A stretch of 64,000 nt of DNA, from NCBI RefSeq assembly GCF_024339125.1, contig NZ_CP101417.1, positions 1,054,001 through 1,118,000 on the forward strand, written 5' to 3'. This DNA comes from Xanthomonas hortorum. GTDB taxonomy: Bacteria; Pseudomonadota; Gammaproteobacteria; Xanthomonadales; Xanthomonadaceae. This document shows positions 44,117 to 53,342 of this stretch, one piece after another. The translations under genes and the position numbers were made by a program. The notes below the pieces were generated by a model. It was not told where the DNA came from. It saw nothing but the letters and a program-made list of their open reading frames with translations, and ran no database searches. Numbering within the stretch: the stretch's first letter is position 1; each line of letters opens with the position of its first letter.

Positions 44117-44587
44117 CTACCGTTTTGGAAACGCCACGAAGCGCCCGCTCAGCGTCGCCGCTGCCGCGCCCGACCCCAGCGCAATCTGCGCACGCATGCC
44201 GATACGCGCCTTGCCGCGTTGGCGGAAGGTGGCCAGAAACGCATCCCAACTGCCCATCTCGGATGGCTCGGCATTGGCGACCAGGTCTTCGTACACCGGT
44301 GCGACGTAGCGCAGCTGGCTGTCGGCCACGTACACATCGGCGCTGTGTCCGGCCAATTGCAGTTGCAGGGTCAGCCAGCCCCAACTGGCCAGCGTCATCA
44401 GCGAGGCTAGGCTGCCGCCGAACGCGTTGGCCTTGTCGTTGACGTTGGCCTGCAGCGGCGCACGCAAGCGCAGCGCGCCGTCATGCAAGCCATCGACGGC
44501 GATGCCCATCGACAGCACCGGCGGCATGGCAATGAATTGCTGCTGCAGCGACTGCAGGGCGGATGCGAGCGTGCACGAAGGAGTCAT
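44117..44587 (-). CDS. YiiD C-terminal-type thioesterase-like protein
   Basis: 156 aa hotdog-fold protein of the type fused to an acetyltransferase in E. coli YiiD. Visible: LRLRAPLQANVNDKANAFGG, the hotdog helix region, and SLASLMTLASWGWLTLQL. The family is predicted to be an acyl-CoA thioesterase. The ATG at 44587 starts MTPSCTLASALQ; methionines 11-12 codons upstream are possible alternatives. Follows the glycosyltransferase gene on the same strand. Confidence 0.82.
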   Translation of the reverse strand: MTPSCTLASALQSLQQQFIAMPPVLSMGIAVDGLHDGALRLRAPLQANVNDKANAFGGSLASLMTLASWGWLTLQLQLAGHSADVYVADSQLRYVAPVYEDLVANAEPSEMGSWDAFLATFRQRGKARIGMRAQIALGSGAAAATLSGRFVAFPKR

Positions 44588-44726
44588 CGGCGAAGGCTGA
44601 AAGACGGCGAAGGGCGGCATCATGCCGCAATGTTCTGCGAGCGTCTTGTGCACTGAAATACATGCGGTACCGCATGGTAAAACACGTTCAGCGCCGTCTC
44701 GTTGCAGGCCTTCGCTATCGCGCCGC

Positions 44727-45536
44727 TCAGGGCGCGAACACCACCTTGCGATAGCCCTGCGCCACACGCAACAACGCGGTCGCTTTTGCCTTCCAATGCG
44801 CACTGCGCTGCTTCTGCGCCTGCGTCAGCGGCGCATCAATGGTGCTGGTGAATACGATCTGCTCCGGGGCGTTGTGGAAGAACTTGTCCTGGATGCAGGC
44901 CGCCGGCGAGAGCTGATAGGTGGACAACTGCTGTGCGACCGGCGATTCGTTCCAGCCGAACAGAAAAATATCGGCCATGGTGTGCCAGCGCGCTTCGGCG
45001 GCCAGCAACAAGCGTGCCGCATCGCGGCTGATGATCAGCGCGCCGGCGCACACCGGCCAGCAGTGCTGATAGGTGGATGGACGCACCAGGCGCAGCTGAC
45101 GCCCGCCGATGTCGGCGACCTTGCTATCGAGCTTGATGCGGTTGTAGGACGGCTCCAGCCGCACGATGCTGTTGCCCGCCGGTAGCCACTCGGTGCTGCG
45201 CAACAGCGCCGGCAGCGCGTCGGACAGATGCATGTCGTCTTCGAAGATGGCGGTGTAGGCGTCATCGGAGTCCGCCGCGATGCGCCACGCGGCCTGATGG
45301 CTCAGAAAGCAGCCGATGTTGGAAGCGGTCCACTTGCGCGGGCCGGTGCTGAAGCCATCCCCGGAACCTTCCAGCGGGCGTTCGCGCACGAAATCGGCAA
45401 TCTGCTCGGGCGTCAGCGTGGCGCCGTCGAAGGCGGGAATGCGCTCGAACGGCATGCCCAGGGCCTGGAACCGCGCCGACATGGCCTGCAAACGGTCGCT
45501 ACTGCGTTGCATGTTGATGAGGTAGGACTTGATCAC
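44727..45536 (-). CDS. Family 25 glycosyltransferase (LPS type)
   Basis: 269 aa. Typical GT25 start IKSYLINMQRSSDRLQAM with FERIPAFDG, then NIGCFLSHQAAWR and the metal-site IFEDDMHLSD near residue 95. GT25 enzymes add hexoses to lipooligosaccharide or other surface glycans. The GTG at 45536 has GGAG upstream. No other LPS gene is nearby. Divergent from hemD. Confidence 0.87.
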   Translation of the reverse strand: MIKSYLINMQRSSDRLQAMSARFQALGMPFERIPAFDGATLTPEQIADFVRERPLEGSGDGFSTGPRKWTASNIGCFLSHQAAWRIAADSDDAYTAIFEDDMHLSDALPALLRSTEWLPAGNSIVRLEPSYNRIKLDSKVADIGGRQLRLVRPSTYQHCWPVCAGALIISRDAARLLLAAEARWHTMADIFLFGWNESPVAQQLSTYQLSPAACIQDKFFHNAPEQIVFTSTIDAPLTQAQKQRSAHWKAKATALLRVAQGYRKVVFAP

Positions 45537-45756
45537 GGCACTACTCCGGCGTGGCTGTCGAGGCGGATCGTGGCCGGATCCACGAGATTTACAAGAGGTT
45601 ACGAAATGAGACGCCCATCTCATTCATGAACGCCGGCAATATCGCCTGCACACGCTGCTGCGAGTGACGGCATTCCGGTCCGATGAGATCGCCACCGGCG
45701 ACATCGGCGCGGTGCCATCTTGCCCTGACGCCGCAACGTTCTCGCATAATCGTGAG

Positions 45757-46533
45757 ATGACCCGGCCCACTTCCTCGACCGACACCTGGACCCTGATCTC
45801 GCTGCGGCCCAGCGGTGAGCACGCGCCACTGCGGCGGGCCGCCGCCCGGCATGGCGGACGGCTGCTCGCGCTGTCGCCGTGGCGGCTGCAGACCAACGAC
45901 ACCGCACAGGCACGGTCCGCACTGGAGCAAGCGCTGCAGGCACCGATCGCGGTATTCACCAGCCCGGCAGCGGTGCACGCCGCGCAGCGTCTTTCACCGC
46001 TGCAGCGGCCAGCGCAGGCGCAATGGGTGAGCGTGGGAGAGGGTACCGCGCGCGCATTGCAGGCCTATGGGATCGATGCAGTGGTGCGCCCTGCGCGCAT
46101 GGATAGCGAAGGGCTGCTGGCAATGCCACTGTTCGAGCCCCCATTGCAGACAGTCGCACTGATCACTGCGCCAGGCGGGCGCGGCATGCTGGCACCGGCA
46201 TTGGAGCAGCGTGGCGCCCATGTCCTGCGCGCCGATGTCTATCAACGCGTCGCGCTGCGATTGCGCGCATCGGCCGTGCGCGCCCTGGCCAGGGCACTGC
46301 CACGCAGCGTGCTGGCATTGAGCAGCGCCGAAGCGCTATCGCTGGTGTTAGAGCAATTGCCCGCAGCGTTGGTCGATGCCTGGCGACTCCATCCGGTGGC
46401 GGCCTCCAGCGAGCGCATGCGCGCATCCGCACATGCCGCCGGCTTCACGCATGTGGTGCGCGCCGCAGGTCCACTGCCCGAGCAATTGGCCGCCGCCGCT
46501 GCAGCGATCGTGACACCATCACGACCTTGCTGA
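45757..46533 (+). CDS. hemD: Uroporphyrinogen-III synthase HemD
   Basis: 258 aa. HemD is poorly conserved, but the fold shows: ISLRPSGEH at the start, AVFTSPAAVHAAQRL near residue 70, VGEGTARALQAYGIDAVV near 95, and LALSSAEALSLVLEQLP near 190. It closes hydroxymethylbilane to uroporphyrinogen III in heme synthesis. The context of hemX and hemY supports the call. hemC is not adjacent. Confidence 0.88.
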   Translation: MTRPTSSTDTWTLISLRPSGEHAPLRRAAARHGGRLLALSPWRLQTNDTAQARSALEQALQAPIAVFTSPAAVHAAQRLSPLQRPAQAQWVSVGEGTARALQAYGIDAVVRPARMDSEGLLAMPLFEPPLQTVALITAPGGRGMLAPALEQRGAHVLRADVYQRVALRLRASAVRALARALPRSVLALSSAEALSLVLEQLPAALVDAWRLHPVAASSERMRASAHAAGFTHVVRAAGPLPEQLAAAAAAIVTPSRPC

Positions 46534-46636
46534 ACTCCGAATCCATCCAGCGCTTGCGGGCGTCTGCTGCGGCACGCCATGCTGTACCAGATGACTGCGG
46601 CGCATGCGCCAGTCGTGACCGCCCGAGGATGTCCCA

Positions 46637-47614
46637 ATGACTGAAATGCCCGCTTCCACGCGACGCTTCCCCGTGGCCTGGCTGCTGCTTGCGGTTGCCG
46701 TGGCGGCAGTGGGCGTGGCGCTGTTTCTGGGCTGGCGCGCATGGCAGACCTATCAAAGCGGGCAGCTGCAGGCGGCCCAAGCGCAGCAGCAACGCTGGGA
46801 TGGCACGCAGCAGATGCTGGAAACCTTGCGCCGCGATCAGCGCCTGGCCAACGAGCGCCTGCAGGATGCCGCAGCGACCAATCGTGTCTTACGCGATGAA
46901 ATGCTCGGGCTGAGCCAGCGCAGCGCGTTGCTCGAAGAAACCGTACAAAAACTGGCCGATCCCAATCGACATGGCGCGCAGGCGCTGCGTCTGGATGAAG
47001 TGGAACTGCTGCTGCGGCTCGGCCAGCAACGCCTGAGTATCGCCGGCGACGCCGACGGCGCACGCCGTGCCTATGCGCTGGCCAATGCCGCACTCAACGG
47101 CGTGGACGACCCGGGCTATCTCAATCTGCGCCAGGCGCTGGTGCAGGAACGCGACGCACTGGACCGCCTCGGCGCTGGCCCGCAAGCGCAAGCCGGTCAA
47201 CTGCTGGACACACTCGCCGCCGATCTGCAGCGCCTGCCGGAACACACCGCGCAAGAGAACGAAGCCGCGCAGCCGTGGTGGCAGAAAGTGCTCGCACCGC
47301 TGGTGGACATTCGCCCCAGCCGTGGCGATGCACTGCTCGTCGGCGGCGACCGCAACGCCGCGCGCGATGCCTTGCAGATCGAAGTCAGCCTGGCCCGCGC
47401 TGCCGCCGAACGCGGCGATGTCGACGGCTTCGTCCAATCGCTGCGGCGCGTGGACACCTGGACCACCCGGCTGTGGCCGGATTCGCCACAACGTCGCCAG
47501 GCCCGTACGCGCCTGCACACCTTGCAACAAGCGCCACTGCGTCCGCGCCTGCCGGAACTGGGCACCACCCTGCTGCAACTGCAGGCCATGCGTGAAGGGA
47601 GATCCACCCAATGA
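46637..47614 (+). CDS. hemX: HemX, uroporphyrinogen-III C-methyltransferase-like
   Basis: 325 aa. One N-terminal membrane anchor (AWLLLAVAVAAVGVALFLGW) and a long coiled coil (LQAAQAQQQRWDGTQQMLET and on). Despite the usual database name it lacks a methyltransferase motif, so the catalytic annotation is doubtful; a scaffold role is more likely. It overlaps hemY by 4 bases. Confidence 0.88.
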   Translation: MTEMPASTRRFPVAWLLLAVAVAAVGVALFLGWRAWQTYQSGQLQAAQAQQQRWDGTQQMLETLRRDQRLANERLQDAAATNRVLRDEMLGLSQRSALLEETVQKLADPNRHGAQALRLDEVELLLRLGQQRLSIAGDADGARRAYALANAALNGVDDPGYLNLRQALVQERDALDRLGAGPQAQAGQLLDTLAADLQRLPEHTAQENEAAQPWWQKVLAPLVDIRPSRGDALLVGGDRNAARDALQIEVSLARAAAERGDVDGFVQSLRRVDTWTTRLWPDSPQRRQARTRLHTLQQAPLRPRLPELGTTLLQLQAMREGRSTQ

Positions 47615-48876
47615 AAGTGTTGCGTACCGTCTTGATCCTGTTGGTTGCCGTGGCGCTGGGCGTGCTCGGTGCGCAATGGTTGTCGCATCAAAACAGTTAC
47701 GACCTGGGCAATGTGGTGGTCAGCGTCGGCGGCAACGACTACCGCGCGGCCATGCCGCAGGCGCTGCTGATCCTGGTCATCGCGCTGCTGGTGCTGTGGC
47801 TGGTGTGGACGCTGATCAGCCTGCCGTTCCGGGTCTGGGGCAAGTACCGCCGCAAGAAGGGCCGCGCCCGCCTGATCGAAGGCCTGCGCGCGGCCGATCA
47901 TGGCCAGTGGCAGCGTGCCGAGCGCCTGCTCGTCACTGCCAGCGAGGACGACGACGTCAGCGGTATCGCACTGGCAACTGCAGTCCGTGTGGCCGATGCG
48001 CGCGGCGATGACGCCTCGGCCACTGCGCTGGCCCAGCAACTGGCCGAGCGCGACCCCACCGCACACGCGCTGCTGCAAGGCGAACGACATCTGGCGCGGC
48101 AACGCCCGGTCGAGGCGATCAATGCGCTCGATAGTGCCAACGCGCAACCGCTGCCGGCACGCGGGCTGTTGCTGCGCACGCAGGCCCTGGCGCAGATCGG
48201 CCGTGCCGACGAAGCCTACGGTCAACTCGGCGCATTGCGTCAGCAAGCGGTGCTGGCACCCGATGCCTACAACGCGCTGGAGGCCACGCTGGCCGAACAG
48301 ACGCTGTTGCAGGCCGGCGATGCCAATGCCCTGGCAGAACGCTGGGAAGCGCTGCCCAAGCCGCTGCGCACCTATCCGGCCGTGGTCGGCGCCTACGCAC
48401 AGCGCGCGGCGATTCTGCATTGGGACGATGCGGCCGTACACAGCCTGGAACAGGCGCTGGATACGCAATGGGACGAATCGCTGGTGCGTCTGTACGGCGT
48501 GCTGCCGCTGGAAAAATACGACTCGCGCCGCGCCAGTGCGCAGCGCTGGCTCACCCAGTATCCGGACAGCCCGGGCCTGTTGTTGACGATGGCGCGCCTG
48601 GCGCGTCACCAACAGCAGTGGTCGCAGGCCGAAGAATTTCTGCATCGCGCCGTGGCCAATGGCGCCGGCAGCGAGGCCTGGGAAGAACTCGGGCATGGCT
48701 TCGCGGCGGCAGGCGATCTGCTGTCGGCGCAGCACTGCTATGCCAATGCCCTGCGCGCCGCACGCGGCGAACCGGTGCATGAGGGTTTGCCGCAGCAATC
48801 GCTGCGTGGACCGATCGTCTCGGCGTATGCAACACCGCCGGCCGACCCGCTCGCACCGGATGATCGCGTGCTGTAA
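47611..48876 (+). CDS. hemY: HemY, heme biosynthesis TPR protein
   Basis: 421 aa. Two membrane helices at the N-terminus (LILLVAVALGVLGAQWL and ALLILVIALLVLWLVWTLI) are followed by TPR repeats (ADHGQWQRAERLL, GRADEAYGQLGAL, QQQWSQAEEFLHRAVANG). The family member in E. coli lies in the hemCDXY operon, as here. Its ATGA start overlaps hemX, and a strong terminator follows. Confidence 0.9.
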   Translation: MKVLRTVLILLVAVALGVLGAQWLSHQNSYDLGNVVVSVGGNDYRAAMPQALLILVIALLVLWLVWTLISLPFRVWGKYRRKKGRARLIEGLRAADHGQWQRAERLLVTASEDDDVSGIALATAVRVADARGDDASATALAQQLAERDPTAHALLQGERHLARQRPVEAINALDSANAQPLPARGLLLRTQALAQIGRADEAYGQLGALRQQAVLAPDAYNALEATLAEQTLLQAGDANALAERWEALPKPLRTYPAVVGAYAQRAAILHWDDAAVHSLEQALDTQWDESLVRLYGVLPLEKYDSRRASAQRWLTQYPDSPGLLLTMARLARHQQQWSQAEEFLHRAVANGAGSEAWEELGHGFAAAGDLLSAQHCYANALRAARGEPVHEGLPQQSLRGPIVSAYATPPADPLAPDDRVL

Positions 48877-48939
48877 TCGATCACGCTGTCATCGATCACG
48901 GCTGATCGATTCTGCGGCGATGTGTGGATTAACTGAAAG

Positions 48940-48970
48940 GCCCCGGCATGTCCGGGGCTTTTTTTGTTTT
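48940..48970 (+). terminator. Rho-independent terminator of hemDXY
   Basis: GCCCCGG-CATGT-CCGGGGC followed by seven T, G and four more T, 63 bases after the hemY stop. Confidence 0.92.
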
Positions 48971-49092
48971 GTGGGTCTGAGCGGGAGTGCCACTCCAAAC
49001 GCTCCCCGGCCTGCGAAGGTCTGCGAAGATCGCGACCCAAGGCCTCGGGATAGGTAATGTCCTGATTCGCAAGATTAAGAGCTTTGCTCTTA

Positions 49093-49121
49093 CGAATCCC
49101 CAATCCCAAATGCCTAATCCC
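49093..49121. repeat. AATCCCC repeat fragment
   Basis: CGAATCCCCAATCCCAAATGCCTAATCCCG (read in two parts) is the complement of the GGGATTGGGG units seen at 13390-13432. Confidence 0.6.
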
Positions 49122-49134
49122 GCTGCGCAGCAGC

Positions 49135-50430
49135 TTAGCGCTCCACGATGGCGACCACGCCCATGCCGCCGGCCGTACAGATCGAAATCAACGCACGGCC
49201 GCCGCCGCGTTCTTCCAGCTGCTTGGCGGCGGTGGCCACCACGCGCGCGCCGGTGGCGGCGAACGGGTGGCCGGTGGCCAGCGACGAGCCCAGCGGGTTG
49301 ATCTTGTCCGGGTCGATGCGGCCCAGCGGCGCATCCAGACCAAGGCGATTGCGACAGTAGTCTTCGCTTTCCCACGCACGCAGCGTGCACAACACTTGGG
49401 CGGCAAACGCCTCGTGGATCTCGTAGATGTCGAAGTCCTGCAAGGTCAGGCCCTGGCGCGCCAGCATCTGCGGCACTGCAATGGTCGGCGCCATCAGCAG
49501 ACCTTCGCCATGCACGAAATCCACCGCCGCCACCTGGGCATCGCGCAGATAGGCCATCGGGGTGTGCCCGTGCGCCAGCGCCCAGGCTTCGCTGGACAAC
49601 AGCACCGCAGCAGCGCCATCGGTGAGCGGGGTGGAATTGGCCGCGGTCAGCGTGCCGCGGCCGGAAGTCTTGTCGAAGGCCGGGCGCAGCGTGGCGAGTT
49701 TTTCCAGCGAGGTGTCCGCACGCAAAATATTGTCGCGCGAGACACCGCGGAACGGGGCGATCAACGAATCGAAGAAGCCGCGCTCATACGCTGCTGCCAG
49801 CTTGTGATGCGAGGCCACCGCCCACGCGTCCTGCGAATCGCGCGCGATGTTCCATTCCTTGGCCATGTCCTCGCAGTGGTCGCCCATGCTCTTGCCGGTG
49901 CGCGGCTCGGCCACGCCGGGGAACTCGGGCTTGAGCTCGCCGAACTTGAAGCCACGCAGCAGCGCCTTGAGCTTGTCGCCGGTGGCTTTGGCCCGGTTGG
50001 CGGCCAGCAACCGCGCGCGCAGCTTCTTGCCGTAGACGATCGGCACTTCGGACGTCGTGTCCGAACCGCCGCCGATGCCCGAATCGATTTGCCCCAGCGC
50101 AATCTTGTTGGCGATGGTGATCACCGAATCCAGGCTGGTGCCGCAGGCGCGCTGCAGGGTGATGCCCGGCGTCAGCGGCGACAGGCCGGACGACAGCGCC
50201 GCCTCGCGGGCCAGATTCCAGTCCGAGGAGTGCTTGATCACCGCCCCCATCGCCACTTCGCCCAGTTGCTGCCCATGCAGCCCGAAGCGCTCGACCAGCG
50301 CGCCCAGCGTGCGCACCGACATGCCCAGGTTGCCCACGTCCGCGTACGCGGTGTTCTGACGACAGAACGGGATACGAACGCCGCCCAAGATGGCGACGGG
50401 ACGGGCTGCTGGCATCGGTTGACCTGGCAT
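49135..50430 (-). CDS. fadI: Acetyl-CoA C-acyltransferase (thiolase)
   Basis: 431 aa. The acyl-accepting cysteine is in LQRACGTSLDS near residue 95, GHPFAATGARV near 385 supplies the His, and CTAGGMG near 420 the second Cys. Length and sequence suit FadI, the trifunctional-enzyme thiolase of anaerobic-type beta-oxidation, though fadJ is not adjacent. Start taken at 50430; a methionine at 50415 is an alternative. Possible functional link to fatty acyl-CoA use by the ole pathway is inference. Confidence 0.85.
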   Translation of the reverse strand: MPGQPMPAARPVAILGGVRIPFCRQNTAYADVGNLGMSVRTLGALVERFGLHGQQLGEVAMGAVIKHSSDWNLAREAALSSGLSPLTPGITLQRACGTSLDSVITIANKIALGQIDSGIGGGSDTTSEVPIVYGKKLRARLLAANRAKATGDKLKALLRGFKFGELKPEFPGVAEPRTGKSMGDHCEDMAKEWNIARDSQDAWAVASHHKLAAAYERGFFDSLIAPFRGVSRDNILRADTSLEKLATLRPAFDKTSGRGTLTAANSTPLTDGAAAVLLSSEAWALAHGHTPMAYLRDAQVAAVDFVHGEGLLMAPTIAVPQMLARQGLTLQDFDIYEIHEAFAAQVLCTLRAWESEDYCRNRLGLDAPLGRIDPDKINPLGSSLATGHPFAATGARVVATAAKQLEERGGGRALISICTAGGMGVVAIVER

Positions 50431-50518
50431 GGAGGACTCGGGGACATGGCCTGCACAGGGCCGGCAGGCATAATGGCCGCAGTGTAGCTTCGACCCCGTG
50501 ATGGGCCAACCGCGAATC

Positions 50519-51403
50519 ATGAGCAAGACCGAACACGGCGTGACCGCCATGGGTGTGATGGCGCTGGAATTGACGGGCGGCAGCGCCCCCGAGCGCGGCG
50601 CCTTGGCGCCCGAGCAGGCCGGCATGCTGGCCGAACGTATCGGCCGCGACCTGGCACAGTGGATCCCGGAGATCCGCGCGCTGGAGCTGAGCGTGGCGAT
50701 GGCGCATTTCGACCCCGCCGAAGTGCTGCGGCCAGGCTGGCCGCTGCATCGCCGGCTGGAAGAGCTGCAGGCGCGCGCACCAGGACGCGATCAGGGCCCG
50801 CGCGTGCTGGCCTTCGGTGCCGATGCGCAGGGCGAGATTCCGTTGCCGTTCCAGGCCGATGCACAACTCACCGGCGGCGGCCTGCGCGTGCTGCCGTTCC
50901 TGTTGTCCGGCGATCCGGAAATCGTCGCCACCGTGGCCGATGCGATGGAGGAAGTGCTGCTGGCCCAGGGCATGGCGCAAGCCGACACCGCCTTGCTGGC
51001 GCAGGAAAGCTTCGGCGCACGCATCGAACACGCGCGCTATCTCACCGCGAACGATCTGGCGGCGATGATTTCGATGCAGTACGACAATCAAGGGTTGGCG
51101 CCGCTATGGCCGCTGATCGAAGCCGCCCTGCTCGCGCCGCACACCGAAGAGTGGCTACAACAGCCGCCCGAACCGGTGCTGCGTTATGTCGACGGCGAAG
51201 TGCGTATCGCGCTGTTCGACCCGGCCGGCTGGTGCGATTACTACACCCACGACCGCGAAAACTGCGAGCGTCTGCGCGGCGTCTACGAGCAATACCTCTC
51301 ACGCCAGCGGCAGATGGCCGCCGTGCTGGAAGCGCATGGGCTGCCAGTGCTGTATGTGCATGTGGAACCGGGGCAGGATCCGCGTCAGGCGTTGGCTGCG
51401 TAA
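50519..51403 (+). CDS. Conserved hypothetical protein
   Basis: 294 aa, not recognised. It is acidic and rich in Ala/Leu/Glu, with no signal peptide, membrane helix or cysteine cluster. Distinct segments are LSVAMAHFDPAEVLRPGWPL, LPFLLSGDPEIVATVADAME and WCDYYTHDRENCERLRGVYE, the last with conserved-looking Tyr/His/Asp residues. The start could be 50501 (ATGGGCC) or 50519. It is divergent from the thiolase, and a perfect palindromic terminator lies downstream. Confidence 0.65.
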   Translation: MSKTEHGVTAMGVMALELTGGSAPERGALAPEQAGMLAERIGRDLAQWIPEIRALELSVAMAHFDPAEVLRPGWPLHRRLEELQARAPGRDQGPRVLAFGADAQGEIPLPFQADAQLTGGGLRVLPFLLSGDPEIVATVADAMEEVLLAQGMAQADTALLAQESFGARIEHARYLTANDLAAMISMQYDNQGLAPLWPLIEAALLAPHTEEWLQQPPEPVLRYVDGEVRIALFDPAGWCDYYTHDRENCERLRGVYEQYLSRQRQMAAVLEAHGLPVLYVHVEPGQDPRQALAA

Positions 51404-51567
51404 GCAACGCATCGGTTACTTTGGACGTTGAACTGTTGGCGCGTACTGGAAAACCGGCGTTTTCAGTGACGGACGTGGCACGCCCCTACGCGCCTTACAT
51501 CCATGTGCTGAACTGGTCCGTGCACTGAAACCAGCATCAATGCTTGGCAGGTGTGTACCAAACAAAT

Positions 51568-51597
51568 AACGCCGCAGTGATCGATCACTGCGGCGTT
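51568..51597. terminator. Perfect palindromic bidirectional terminator
   Basis: A 30-base perfect palindrome (AACGCCGCAGTGATC and its complement) between the hypothetical gene and the convergent sodC, flanked by AACAAAT and TTGTTTG. Confidence 0.85.
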
Positions 51598-51621
51598 TGT
51601 TTGTCTGCCCGTTTCTTTTGC

Positions 51622-52269
51622 TTACTTGGTCGCAGCCGGCGCGTTGTCGGTGGTGATCACACCGCAGGCCAGACGGCCGCCGGCGTTGCCGGTGGGCTGC
51701 GTTTTGTAGTCATCGGCATCGGCATGCACGATCACGGCGTGGCCGGCGATATCGAACTGGTCGGCCTTGCCGAGATTGACGTTGCTCGAGACCGGGCCAT
51801 CGATGCTGGCATTGCCCTGCGCGTCGGCCTTGATGTTGGGCATGTCGCCACCGTGATGCGGGTCGGCGCTGACGGTGCCGTGATCGGATTGGGCCGGGTT
51901 GAAATGGCCGCCGGCACTGCTGCCGTCCGGTGCGCTGCAATCGCCCTTTTCGTGGATGTGGAAGCCGTGCTCGCTGTTGGGCTTGAGGCCGCTCAGCTGG
52001 CCGGTGACGCGCAGCGCGCCGTCGACGGTCTTGAAGCTCACCGTGCCCTTCACCTCATTGCCCTTGGTCGGCTTGAGCTCGGCGGTTGCGGTGGTAGTGG
52101 CTGCCGCTTCGGTGACCATGGAGGCGGCATGCTCGCCACCATGCGCCGCTTCGGCTGGCGTGCCGGCCTGCGGTGCGGGTGCGGGATCGGCCGGTGCCGG
52201 TTCGTCGCGCTTGCACGCGGTCAGCACCAACGCGGTGGCCAGGAACAACGTCGTGGGAAGAATGCGCAT
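51622..52269 (-). CDS. sodC: Cu/Zn superoxide dismutase lipoprotein, copy 1
   Basis: 215 aa. Lipoprotein signal LFLATALVLTACKRDE, then an acidic linker and the SOD fold: copper ligands in HGFHIHEKGDC, zinc-loop GGHFNPAQSDHG with following Asp/His, and VIVHADADDYKTQP with the last copper ligand and the conserved Cys in RLACGVI. It removes superoxide in the periplasm. The start at 52269 has AGGAG upstream. A second sodC lies just upstream on the same strand. Confidence 0.94.
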   Translation of the reverse strand: MRILPTTLFLATALVLTACKRDEPAPADPAPAPQAGTPAEAAHGGEHAASMVTEAAATTTATAELKPTKGNEVKGTVSFKTVDGALRVTGQLSGLKPNSEHGFHIHEKGDCSAPDGSSAGGHFNPAQSDHGTVSADPHHGGDMPNIKADAQGNASIDGPVSSNVNLGKADQFDIAGHAVIVHADADDYKTQPTGNAGGRLACGVITTDNAPAATK

Positions 52270-52318
52270 GAAAAAACTCCTGTAGAGAGGCCGTAGTTGC
52301 GGCCATGGATGCCCCAAC

Positions 52319-52921
52319 TCAGGGCTGCGAAGGGGGTGTGCGCCATTGGGTGACGCGAATGACGCCGCAGGCCAGACGTGCGCCGGCATTGCCACTGGGC
52401 TGGCTGCGATAGTCGTCTGGATCGGCATGCACGATCAGCGCCTTGCCGATCACATCGGTGGGCGCGGCATCGCCCAGGGTGATGCCGGCAATGATCATGT
52501 CCAGATGCGCGACGCCTTCGGCATCTGCGCGAAGATTGTCCATGTCGCCCAAGTGATGCGCGCCGCTACCGCCGCGCCCGTGCGGTGCACCGGTCGGATT
52601 GAAATGCGCACCGGCGCTGCTGGCATCGGCGGCGCTGCAATCGCCGCGCTCGTGCACATGGAAGCCGGCAACACCGCCCGGGCGCAGGCCACCGACGGTG
52701 CCGGTGATACGAATGCCCTGCAACGCAGGCACCAACACCACCCGACCGCTGACCAGACTGCCCGACGCCGAGGCCAGCGCCGCTTCGGCCTGTTGCACCG
52801 GACGGGTGGGCACGACACGCGCCACGGGCGGTGGCGGTGTCTTCGGCGGTGGTGGCGTGCTGCTGCAGGCGGCCAGCGCCAGAGCGGTGAGGGCGACGAT
52901 CGTGGACGACCGGTAACGCAT
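52319..52921 (-). CDS. sodC: Cu/Zn superoxide dismutase lipoprotein, copy 2
   Basis: 200 aa. Lipoprotein signal ALTALALAACSSTP and a Pro-rich linker, then GFHVHERGDC, AHFNPTGAPHG and IVHADPDDYRSQPSGNAGAR. Metal ligands and the disulfide are retained. It differs clearly from copy 1, so this is an old tandem pair. The gap between the two genes is 49 bases, so they are probably co-transcribed. Confidence 0.94.
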   Translation of the reverse strand: MRYRSSTIVALTALALAACSSTPPPPKTPPPPVARVVPTRPVQQAEAALASASGSLVSGRVVLVPALQGIRITGTVGGLRPGGVAGFHVHERGDCSAADASSAGAHFNPTGAPHGRGGSGAHHLGDMDNLRADAEGVAHLDMIIAGITLGDAAPTDVIGKALIVHADPDDYRSQPSGNAGARLACGVIRVTQWRTPPSQP

Positions 52922-53342
52922 CGAGCTGTTCTCCTGATCAGGCTGGAAACCTATGCGGGCACATGTTCACGTGTCATGAAATGCGCTTGCCGGCTGATCG
53001 GGAGTTTACGGGGTTGGTGTGGGTGGTCGGGTTGTTTTGAGGTGCGGGTCGACGGATGCGCGGTAGCAACGATGTGCGATTGCGATAAGCCTGGATCGCG
53101 CGTTGTTTCCTTCTCCCGCCGGGAGAAGGTGGCGCGTAGCGCCGGATGAGGGTACGGGCGAAGCGCTAGTGACGTTTGGGTGCGTGTAGGCTTCGCCCCG
53201 CACCCTCACCCCAACCCCTCTCCCGGCGGGAGAGGGGCTCAACTCCGCGTGCGGTCTGATGCACGATTGCGGTAAGCCTGTATCGCCTACGCGCCGTTCC
53301 TTCTTCCAGCGGAGCGGGCTTTAGCCGGGGTCAGGGGATACA
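52922..53342. other. Repeat-containing intergenic region
   Basis: 421 bases upstream of the sodC pair and downstream of ntrC. Most of the right part is a pair of dispersed hairpin modules (53109-53237). No gene is recognised. Confidence 0.65.
53109..53237. repeat. Paired hairpin repeat, tails inward (copy C)
   Basis: CCTTCTCCCGCCGGGAGAAGG with a GGATGAGGGTACG tail (53109-53154), and a GCACCCTCACCCCAACC tail with a CCTCTCCCGGCGGGAGAGG stem (53199-53237). These are the reverse complements of the two modules of copy B (13617-13713), but arranged with their tails facing each other. Confidence 0.75.
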
